36,219 nucleotides of DNA from a virus, in IMG/VR virus record IMGVR_UViG_3300040801_001436, positions 1-36,219 of that record. The stretch is one strand, 5' to 3'. The number at the start of each line of letters is the position of its first letter. Position 1 is the first letter of the stretch. Under the pieces are notes generated by a model, which was not told where the DNA came from, did no database searches, and worked only from the letters and a program-made list of their open reading frames with translations. Made by a program: the position numbers and the translations under genes. Of the stretch, positions 11,051 to 17,756 are shown piece after piece.

Positions 11051-13666
11051 ATGCGTAGACTGCCGCTGATCATGGTTCTGCTGCCACTCTTGTGGTGCGT
11101 GTACGTGTTTGCTCAGACGTTCGAGCCTGGGCAACCCGGCACGATTAGCGGCTCTGGCACGTTTGGCCAGGGCTCTTTTGCATCTGGGGGTGGTTCCGAC
11201 ACGTATGTCTATGCCAACATTGAAGTTGCGTTCGAGACAGACAGCCCGGTTATCTCAGTGTCCTCCAAGCAGGACACCAACCACTGGGTGCGCGTAGATG
11301 CTGAGTACATCGACGGCGGCGGCGGCGGGTCTGATGAGGCTCGCGCTATCGTACATGCGGATACGGCCTCTGCCGATACGAACATGTACATGTTTAGCGT
11401 GGATCTCGACACATGTGCCGGAACATGGTCTGCGTATGCCGGCGACACGCTCCAGGTCTGGCTGCGGTATGCCGGTGGGCTGGCTTACAGCAACAAGTTC
11501 GTGATTCCTGCGCTGTCTGATATCACCTCTCCTACCATCGAGAACACTGCCAACTTCCTGCTGGCCTACGAGGGCAACGGCGACACGCTGACGATCGACG
11601 TGGACGCTGGATCGGACGAGGCTGCTACATGGACGCTGGCCTGCTCGTATACGAGTTCATATCCTGCCTACGGGGACGAGACCACTAGCCACTATCTATG
11701 GAAGACGGCGACCGCCAATCAATCGCACCAGGGCATCGAGGCTGCCTACGTGGACACCGTGACGGACCTGACGTGTATCGTCGGCCCTCGGGTGTATCAC
11801 AGCGACACGCTGCTGGTGACGCTGCGCGCTACTGACCAGTGGGGCAACACGTCTGATCCAGAGACATTGTACAGTGGCCTGGTTGAAATGCCTCTTGGTG
11901 AGGTGCCTGCTGTCAACCACGACATGTATGGCGTGGCGTGTTACCAGAGCGGCGGCCTCGTCCCCTATATCGAGGGCGACGAGACCCCAGAGGACTACGG
12001 GGAATATACGGTCTGGATGGGTGCCGTTGACCACGTATTCGGCACTGAGGCAGTGTCGAACGCGGGCTGGCATGGGTGGGTCCAGCAGGCTCGCGACGTA
12101 GCTGGGTCGAGGCTCGGCCCGGTTCTCGGGCACACCGAAGAATACTGTCAGTCAGAGTGGGTCTACGAGGCGTCGAAGCGCAAGGGCGCGTGGGCGCAGT
12201 CGCTATATGACTCGCTGCTGGCCGAGGACTCGGCAGACACGAATTTCCTGGTCCACCATCCGTCCGGCCATTTGACCTACGTGTGGCCATATGAGGGCTT
12301 CGGCCCGTTCGTCAACATGACTAACGAGTTCGCTCGCCGTCGGTTCGCGCAGATGCTGGTCGCAGAGTACAACCACTCGGACAACCGGGTGCCGTACACC
12401 GGCCTGCTATTCGATGTCTGGGAGCCGACGCTCTCGTTTGCATGTTGGGACACGATCGTCACGCTTGAAGGTGGAGACATCACCAACGGCACAAAAACCG
12501 GATCGATCTATGCATTCGACCAGGATCTTGACGGGACGCGGCTGGGCCTGGACCTGGACGAGCAGCAGGCCAGGCGGACGGGCATGGACAGCCTGTTCAC
12601 CTGCATACGCGAGGCGATCCGGGCCACGAATGCGGACTCGGTGGCTGAGTACTTCCTCTTGGGCGGGAACACGGACTACGCCTACTCGGACACCTCGTTC
12701 CTGAGCAACATCGACGTTGTCGAGGTCGAGGACTTCGGCTGTCCGGCCTACACGAACAACACGGCGTGGGAAGAGTACCCTTGGCACAACGCGGTTGACC
12801 CTGCGTACTACGACCAGGACTATCCGAACTATAACCTGCTAGCTGGCGTAGACTATCCGAACCCCTCGACGTTTACGGTGACGTGGGACAGTCTGGCTAA
12901 CTACATGCGGACGCAGTCGGGCGGGCCGTGGGTGATGTCCGAGGCGCGGCCTCCGGTGGGCGACACGATCGAGCCCGAGCTGCTAGAGGTGTACTCGCTG
13001 CTGTTCGACAACATCCATCCGTTCTATTTGGCCTATGACCTTGAGAGCGGCTATCGTCGGCACCGCCCTCCGAGTGAACGGGGTAAGGCCGACCTAGACT
13101 CGCTTGGCGCGTCTGACGGCGCGGCCACGCTGGATACGACGTCATATTCTGGGTACTGGTATCTGACCAGATCCTACGACAACGGCGAAGTCAAGATCAT
13201 GCTGCCCGAGCGCACCGGGTACGACTGCGAGACGGACTCGCTGGAGTATCTGGTCTATCTGACGGGCGGCGACACCTTGCGACTGTCTGACGGTTATCTC
13301 GATTTGGATATCAGTGTTCCGTCTGTCACCATCAGCGCCCTCGATTTTCAGTATACCGACGACCTGGTCCGCAACACAACCCAGCACCTCGACCTCGATG
13401 TAAACGAGGGTGGCACCTGGTATTATCGGTATCGGACCACCACAAACTCGGCTTCCGATCCAGCGGTGGACTGCGCGGCCTGGACCGGACCGCCGGCCTG
13501 GGGCTCGTGGAGTTCCTGGACGATGAGGACGTCAGGCTTCATTGACCTCAATACTGGGGTGCAGGAGTACAACGGCCAGTATACGGCCATTCATGTGCAA
13601 GTCTCCGGTTCGGCCACCGGGCCTGCGACAGATGAGGATTGCGCTTCGTTTAAGGGGCAAAAATGA
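11051..13666 (+). CDS. large secreted multidomain protein, glycosidase-like barrel, 871 aa
   Basis: The signal peptide is MRRLPLIMVLLPLLWCVYVF with likely cleavage near residue 22. Residues about 30-290 are beta-rich and look like two or more Ig/Fn3-type domains. Residues about 295-690 resemble an alpha/beta barrel of the putative glycoside-hydrolase (GHL) type: NHDMYGVACYQS, then RRRFAQMLVAEYN, YTGLLFDVWEP near 450 (strand ending in an acidic residue), LLGGNTDYAY near 536 and VVEVEDFG near 553. The C-terminal third is beta-rich. Polysaccharide cleavage is inferred from the barrel motifs only. It could be a virion fibre or a released depolymerase. The next gene overlaps as ATGA. Confidence 0.55.
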   Translation: MRRLPLIMVLLPLLWCVYVFAQTFEPGQPGTISGSGTFGQGSFASGGGSDTYVYANIEVAFETDSPVISVSSKQDTNHWVRVDAEYIDGGGGGSDEARAIVHADTASADTNMYMFSVDLDTCAGTWSAYAGDTLQVWLRYAGGLAYSNKFVIPALSDITSPTIENTANFLLAYEGNGDTLTIDVDAGSDEAATWTLACSYTSSYPAYGDETTSHYLWKTATANQSHQGIEAAYVDTVTDLTCIVGPRVYHSDTLLVTLRATDQWGNTSDPETLYSGLVEMPLGEVPAVNHDMYGVACYQSGGLVPYIEGDETPEDYGEYTVWMGAVDHVFGTEAVSNAGWHGWVQQARDVAGSRLGPVLGHTEEYCQSEWVYEASKRKGAWAQSLYDSLLAEDSADTNFLVHHPSGHLTYVWPYEGFGPFVNMTNEFARRRFAQMLVAEYNHSDNRVPYTGLLFDVWEPTLSFACWDTIVTLEGGDITNGTKTGSIYAFDQDLDGTRLGLDLDEQQARRTGMDSLFTCIREAIRATNADSVAEYFLLGGNTDYAYSDTSFLSNIDVVEVEDFGCPAYTNNTAWEEYPWHNAVDPAYYDQDYPNYNLLAGVDYPNPSTFTVTWDSLANYMRTQSGGPWVMSEARPPVGDTIEPELLEVYSLLFDNIHPFYLAYDLESGYRRHRPPSERGKADLDSLGASDGAATLDTTSYSGYWYLTRSYDNGEVKIMLPERTGYDCETDSLEYLVYLTGGDTLRLSDGYLDLDISVPSVTISALDFQYTDDLVRNTTQHLDLDVNEGGTWYYRYRTTTNSASDPAVDCAAWTGPPAWGSWSSWTMRTSGFIDLNTGVQEYNGQYTAIHVQVSGSATGPATDEDCASFKGQK

Positions 13667-14001
13667 GGAAACTGACGCAACTGATCCTGGCCGTTACGTT
13701 ATTCGCGACGATCACGGTAGTGGCCAGCCCGAACGTCACGGCGACCTGGACGGCGCCGACCACTGGTTCGCCGGTAGAGTACTACGTCGTCGAGGTCTAC
13801 GAGGGCGGCGAGCTGGCGTTCACCGCCCAGCCGGCCGACACGTTCGTGGTCTTCAATGAGTTCGTGATGCTGAAGGAGTACACCGCTCGAGTCGCCGGGG
13901 TCGACGCACTCGGTCGCCAAGGCCCTTGGAGTGACTGGAGCGAGCCTTATATGTGGGACGAAGGAGCTCCCGGTTCTTGTGGTGTGATTGTGTGGCGGTG
14001 A
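13663..14001 (+). CDS. secreted single Fn3-domain protein, 112 aa
   Basis: The signal peptide (MRKLTQLILAVTLFATITVV, cleavage near ASP) is followed by one fibronectin-III-like domain: VTATWTAPTTGSPVEYYVVE, LKEYTARVAGVDALGRQGPW and SDWSEPY are the usual strand B/C, F and G signatures. There is no lipobox. It overlaps the 871-aa gene as ATGA and may be a partner or detached accessory domain of that protein. A 113-base gap without a gene follows; it holds no recognisable promoter. Confidence 0.65.
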   Translation: MRKLTQLILAVTLFATITVVASPNVTATWTAPTTGSPVEYYVVEVYEGGELAFTAQPADTFVVFNEFVMLKEYTARVAGVDALGRQGPWSDWSEPYMWDEGAPGSCGVIVWR

Positions 14002-14114
14002 CGGCGGAGGCTGGGTCAGGACAGGGATAGCAGCGCAATAGCGCAACGATAGGCGCATAAGACTGGGTAAGGTTACACAAGACGCGACAGAAGGCGCATC
14101 CTGGGGAGGACAAC

Positions 14115-14393
14115 GTGCCAGACAACCCGAGCAACGGCACCAAACGGTTCGAGGAACTAGCGCGCGACGTGCGCGACATGAGGGGGCAACTGACCAGCCA
14201 CGGCGAGTCGCTGTCGCGCATCGAGGCGCTGATGTCGCCGCTCCCTACCAAGGTTGAGCAGCTACGACGCGACGTGGACCGGCTCGAGGACCACGCGTCC
14301 ATCTCGGTCGCGAAGGTCACCGGCCTGGCCAGCACGATCGCCGCAGTGGTCGCCGCCCTTGGCCTCTGGCTTGTGTCAAGGGGCGGATCGTAA
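14115..14393 (+). CDS. holin-like protein of XhlA topology, 92 aa
   Basis: The N-terminal two thirds form a coiled coil (FEELARDVRDMRGQLTSHGE, SRIEALMSPLPTKVEQLRRD). The C-terminus has one hydrophobic segment (GLASTIAAVVAALGLWLV) and a short SRGGS tail. This is the topology of XhlA/hemolysin-type phage proteins found beside endolysins. The start is GTG 14115 after GGGGAGGACAAC. The endolysin follows 9 bases later. Whether it is the pore itself or an accessory to the TM protein at 14940 cannot be told. Confidence 0.6.
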   Translation: MPDNPSNGTKRFEELARDVRDMRGQLTSHGESLSRIEALMSPLPTKVEQLRRDVDRLEDHASISVAKVTGLASTIAAVVAALGLWLVSRGGS

Positions 14394-14402
14394 GCAGCAG
14401 GG

Positions 14403-14855
14403 GTGGACGTGGATATGCTAGAGCCCTACGTGAGCGTACTGAAGGAAGAAGAGGGGTTTACCCCGCATGTCATGCCGGACACGCGCGGCGTGTTTGTCGG
14501 CCATGGCTGCCGGGTAGATCCAGATGGCCCCGGACTCAGCAGGGAAGCCGCCGAATGCGACTTGAGGGTGAAGCTAGACGAGGCCATGGAAGACATGATC
14601 GTGACGTTTCCCGCCTGGTGGTTCTACGGCGAGGCGCGGCAGTCGGCGCTTATCTCGATGCGATACCAGCTTGGGCGCTTTGGATTCCTAGCGTTTTCCA
14701 AGATGATCGAGGCGGTCAGGGACGAGCGGTGGAACGACGCATCCGAAGAGTGCCTTGACAGCAAGGCGGCCCGTAATCCGTTGACAGAGAAGCGGTTTGC
14801 GCGGAACGCCCGGGCCCTGCGGACAGACGAATGGCAGTGGGAATGCGACGCCTAA
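14403..14855 (+). CDS. phage lysozyme, GH24-type endolysin, 150 aa
   Basis: The N-terminus reads LKEEEGFTPHVMPDTRGVFV: Glu17 with Gly18 and Asp26-Thr27 match the catalytic Glu and Asp of T4-type lysozymes (E-x8-D-T-x-G). Later parts (ALISMRYQLGRFGFLAFSKM, RDERWNDASEECLDSKAARN) match the helical domain of the family. The enzyme hydrolyses peptidoglycan between MurNAc and GlcNAc. The Thr normally found in T-I-G-x-G-H is not present in VFVGHG, so the catalytic triad is altered or shifted. No signal peptide, so holin-dependent release is expected. GTG 14403 or ATG 14415 could start it. Confidence 0.8.
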   Translation: MDVDMLEPYVSVLKEEEGFTPHVMPDTRGVFVGHGCRVDPDGPGLSREAAECDLRVKLDEAMEDMIVTFPAWWFYGEARQSALISMRYQLGRFGFLAFSKMIEAVRDERWNDASEECLDSKAARNPLTEKRFARNARALRTDEWQWECDA

Positions 14856-14857
14856 TG

Positions 14858-14870
14858 GTACAAATTGTAC
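14858..14870. promoter_or_regulatory. perfect dyad GTACAA-A-TTGTAC
   Basis: A 6-bp perfect inverted repeat around one base lies just after the endolysin stop in an 84-base gap. It is AT-rich against a GC-rich background. It could be an operator or chance; no promoter was recognised next to it. Confidence 0.35.
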
Positions 14871-14939
14871 AAAACGCAGCCACTTGTGCCTAACTGTTGC
14901 TGTTTCGACACAGCCGCCAGAGCAATGGGAGTGTGAAGC

Positions 14940-15170
14940 ATGATCAACCATCACAGCAGATACCGCAAGCTGGCCTGTATCCTGGCCATCGCCGGGCTGC
15001 TGACCTGGGGGTACATGAGCATCAGCGGTGGAGAGAATCAGGCCGCAGCCATGAAGCCCTTCTCCGTGGCGATGACCCTGCTTGGGTTCGCCTACGTGAT
15101 CGACTCTGTTCTGCGGATCGCTGCCGAGCGGCTACCGATCCCTGAGCGGCTGAAGAAGATGATTGAGTGA
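14940..15170 (+). CDS. small two-TM membrane protein, holin candidate, 76 aa
   Basis: Two hydrophobic segments, LACILAIAGLLTWGYMSI (about 11-28) and MKPFSVAMTLLGFAYVID (about 38-55), are followed by a charged tail ending RLKKMIE. Size, topology and position between endolysin and spanin-like genes fit a class II holin. The start follows GGGAGTGTGAAGC. Its stop overlaps the next start as TGATG. Confidence 0.55.
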   Translation: MINHHSRYRKLACILAIAGLLTWGYMSISGGENQAAAMKPFSVAMTLLGFAYVIDSVLRIAAERLPIPERLKKMIE

Positions 15171-15472
15171 TGGGCGAGTTCGGCCTTGAGATCGTCATCG
15201 GCATTGTGGCGTTCCTGGCGCTCGTCTTCGGGCTAAAGGCTGGCCGGTCGGACGGCGGCAAGTCCGTGCTGAAGAAGGCCAAGGACATCTTCTCCGACGA
15301 GCAAGAAGAGGTGATGGCCGATGCCAGAGAACAGATGGAACAAAGACTTAGAGAGGTTGACTCAAGGCTGGCCCATGCTCGCAGCCTGCCTCTTGCTGAT
15401 CGCGTGCGTCTCATCCGCGAGCGAGCGGACATCCTTCGCCGAAAGCGACAGCTCAAGGTGGACGGTAAGTGA
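15170..15472 (+). CDS. N-terminal TM plus coiled-coil lysis protein, 100 aa
   Basis: One N-terminal membrane segment (GLEIVIGIVAFLALVFGL) is followed by a long charged coiled coil (VMADAREQMEQRLREVDSR, ADRVRLIRERADILRRKRQL). This is the topology of an inner-membrane spanin (Rz-like) or of a membrane-tethered structural protein. Its last 152 bases overlap the start of a lipoprotein gene in another frame, the arrangement typical of Rz/Rz1 pairs. I chose ATG 15170 over a GTG one codon earlier. Confidence 0.6.
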   Translation: MGEFGLEIVIGIVAFLALVFGLKAGRSDGGKSVLKKAKDIFSDEQEEVMADAREQMEQRLREVDSRLAHARSLPLADRVRLIRERADILRRKRQLKVDGK

Positions 15473-15692
15473 TGCATGGTATATCGAGGAAGTCCAGGCC
15501 GTCAATGATAGCCTAAGGGGACGACTGGAGTTTTCTTCGGCGAAATTGGACAGCGCTAGGATAGAGGCTCACAAGATGCAGTTGGACATCATCTACCTGG
15601 AGGCCAACCAGCGGAAGTGGTATGACGAGATTCTGTTGTTCGCTAAGTTGCTTGCACTTGCATTGTCGGTGAACTGGCTAACGGAGAACTAG
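15321..15692 (+). CDS. lipoprotein, candidate spanin, 123 aa
   Basis: MLAACLLLIAC (residues 19-29) is a lipoprotein signal with lipobox LIAC. The mature part holds a periplasmic stretch and a coiled coil (VQAVNDSLRGRLEF, SSAKLDSARIEAHKMQLD). A second hydrophobic segment lies at the C-terminus (ILLFAKLLALALSVNWL). An N-terminal lipid anchor with a C-terminal TM segment is the layout of unimolecular spanins such as T1 gp11. Alternatively it is the outer-membrane half of a two-component pair with the overlapping gene at 15170. ATG 15321 or ATG 15375 may start it. It implies an outer membrane in the host. Confidence 0.55.
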   Translation: MPENRWNKDLERLTQGWPMLAACLLLIACVSSASERTSFAESDSSRWTVSDAWYIEEVQAVNDSLRGRLEFSSAKLDSARIEAHKMQLDIIYLEANQRKWYDEILLFAKLLALALSVNWLTEN

Positions 15693-17539
15693 TGGCCAAG
15701 GCCAAAGTACAGAAGCTGCCCAAGGCAGACCTAGAACTGATCCACTCCAAGCTCGCCGAGGTGTGCTTCCGTGGCACGCCAGAGCAGGGGTACATGGACA
15801 GTGGCTTCTGGAAGTTCATTGACTACGTGTACACCTACGACGCCCACGACCCTGAGCGGGCGATCAAGAAGCTGCCGGCCGACAAGGAGTATGTCGCCTG
15901 GTGCTTTGCCCACATGCTGAGTTGCGACAAGCTGCTGCTGCCGAAGTCCCGGCAGATCATGGTGTCCTGGATGCTGGCGGCGTTCGCGGTGTGGTTTGTG
16001 CGTACCCAGCCCTACTGTCTGGTCCTGGTTCAGAGCGAGGACGCGGACAAGGCCAACGCCCTAGTCTCTAAGGGGGCCGATGCCCCCGCGCTGGGCCGCA
16101 TGGACTTTATTGAACAACATCTACCCCAGTGGCTTCGCGACCCAAATATAGTCGATGGCCCCGGCAACAAGGTGGGGGAGCTGGTATACACGCCTACGCC
16201 CAAGACGGAGCAAGGCGTTAAGGTGCCCTGGCACGGAAGCCGTATCAAGGGGCTCCCCCAGGGGGCGCGCAAGGTGGCCGGCTACACGGTGTCGTTGTTC
16301 ATCAGCGATGAGGCGGCCCATCAGGAGAGTTTCGAGGAGACGGTCACGGCCCTGCTCCCGGCGCTGATGTCGCCCAAGAGTTCTACGCGGTTCATCGCGG
16401 CGTCCTCGGTGATCGGCGGGTCTCACTTCAATCGGATGGTGCTGGAGAGCAACAAGGCCCCTGGGCGCGGCGAGATCTTTGTCGAGCCCGAGAACACGGG
16501 GTGTGCTGAGACTGAGGGGCTGGTGCTGTCTAGCCAGCGCGGTGCGCTGATCGACGGTATGCGCTCTTGGGACACGCCTAGCGGGTACTCGGTGCTGGAG
16601 ACTCACTACAGGAGCGACCCAGACAAGAACCCTGGGACCGAGGCCGGCGCGGCGTGGCTGAAGCGGGCTGCCAAGGCCTACATCGGCGGTATGCGGTCTC
16701 CCGGCTGGCAACAGGAGATGGAGATCGACTACTCGGCCCGTGGCGGGCTGCCGGTCTTCCCGTTCCTGACCGACCAGCATACTCCGGTGTTCATCCCGCG
16801 CATGACGGTGCGCGAGGTGAAGCAGCGCCGGATGAAGATCGTCTCTGGCTACGACTACGGGACGCTGAACCCTTCGGCGCATGTGATCATCGGCGTGGAC
16901 CCGCAGTATGGCGACTGGTACTTCCTTGATGAATTGTACGAGCCCTGTTCCGGCGTGAAGCGCCATGTGGCCAGGCTAAAGCAAAGCCCCTATGTAAAGG
17001 GCGGCCTGATCCAGTACACGAAGTGCGATCACAGCCTTGGATTCAAGAACCAGCAGCAGGCCGGCGGTCTGTCTTGCGTAGTGGATCTCTTTAGGAAAGA
17101 GGGCTTTCACATGACCCCCGGACGCAAAGGCGCCGGGGACACCCTGCGGGTGATGCTGCTGGACCGCTGGAGCAATGTGGACGAGTGGGCTGCGTGGGAC
17201 CGGGAGGAGGCCAAGCGCCTCCAGGCCGGGGAGCCCCCGCGCCGTAGGCCGCCTAGGGCATACATCACCGCCGGCTGCCCGAAGTTGTGGTGGGAGTGCC
17301 AGCGGCTTCGGCTGAAGGAGCACACCAGCGCCGCCGTGGCGGCCCGCAAGAACGAGCCCGACCAGATCATGGACAAGGACGACCATGCCTACCAGGCAGC
17401 GGCCTATGTCCTGGACACGATGCCGGAGGCAAAGGTAGCGCGAGCCCGACAGGGCAGAGGAGTGACTTGGGATGACATCGACCGCCAAATCAGAGAGCGC
17501 GAGCAAGAAGGCCGATACAAAGGCGAGTACGTCGCCTAG
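15692..17539 (+). CDS. terminase large subunit, 615 aa
   Basis: The packaging motor: an ATPase that pumps DNA through the portal plus a nuclease that cuts concatemers. The ATPase part has LLLPKSRQIMVSW (about 81-93) in the Walker A place, Walker B VSLFISDEA with D206-E207, and the coupling motif FIAASS (234-239). The RuvC-fold nuclease part has SGYDYG (D388), DELYE near 413, a D near 448 and DKDDHAYQAAAYVL near the end. The Walker A lacks the usual GK[ST] and has MVS instead, a deviant form. The start is GTG 15692, overlapping the previous TAG. Confidence 0.92.
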   Translation: MAKAKVQKLPKADLELIHSKLAEVCFRGTPEQGYMDSGFWKFIDYVYTYDAHDPERAIKKLPADKEYVAWCFAHMLSCDKLLLPKSRQIMVSWMLAAFAVWFVRTQPYCLVLVQSEDADKANALVSKGADAPALGRMDFIEQHLPQWLRDPNIVDGPGNKVGELVYTPTPKTEQGVKVPWHGSRIKGLPQGARKVAGYTVSLFISDEAAHQESFEETVTALLPALMSPKSSTRFIAASSVIGGSHFNRMVLESNKAPGRGEIFVEPENTGCAETEGLVLSSQRGALIDGMRSWDTPSGYSVLETHYRSDPDKNPGTEAGAAWLKRAAKAYIGGMRSPGWQQEMEIDYSARGGLPVFPFLTDQHTPVFIPRMTVREVKQRRMKIVSGYDYGTLNPSAHVIIGVDPQYGDWYFLDELYEPCSGVKRHVARLKQSPYVKGGLIQYTKCDHSLGFKNQQQAGGLSCVVDLFRKEGFHMTPGRKGAGDTLRVMLLDRWSNVDEWAAWDREEAKRLQAGEPPRRRPPRAYITAGCPKLWWECQRLRLKEHTSAAVAARKNEPDQIMDKDDHAYQAAAYVLDTMPEAKVARARQGRGVTWDDIDRQIREREQEGRYKGEYVA

Positions 17540-17747
17540 GCCCGTTACTCGGACGCCGCCGGGGCGCAAGCCTACGGTGACCAAGTGGGTGGCTGGTGAG
17601 GGAGATGTGTTCCGCGTGGAGTACACCTGTGAGATCTGCGGGATGAAGGATGCGCACAACGCGCGCTCGTACAACCCGCGTGTGTTCTGTTGCCGATGCA
17701 AGTCCCAGATGATCGTGAGTGTCGCAGAACTCTCGGACGGGCGATAG
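17472..17747 (+). CDS. small zinc-ribbon protein, 91 aa
   Basis: After a disordered Ser/Thr/Lys-rich N-terminus (about 40 residues) comes a compact ribbon, EYTCEICGMKDAHNARSYNP, then FCCRCKSQMIVSV: CxxC and CxxC knuckles able to hold one zinc. The gene starts inside the terminase gene (68-bp overlap) and ends 9 bases before the portal gene. A role in packaging or head assembly is suggested by position only. Confidence 0.6.
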   Translation: MTSTAKSESASKKADTKASTSPRPVTRTPPGRKPTVTKWVAGEGDVFRVEYTCEICGMKDAHNARSYNPRVFCCRCKSQMIVSVAELSDGR

Positions 17748-17756
17748 GGAACTGAA

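Noticed and set aside
16121-16966. 281-codon open frame on the minus strand inside the terminase gene
   Set aside because: Arg/His/Leu-rich shadow of a conserved gene on the other strand; no ribosome site.
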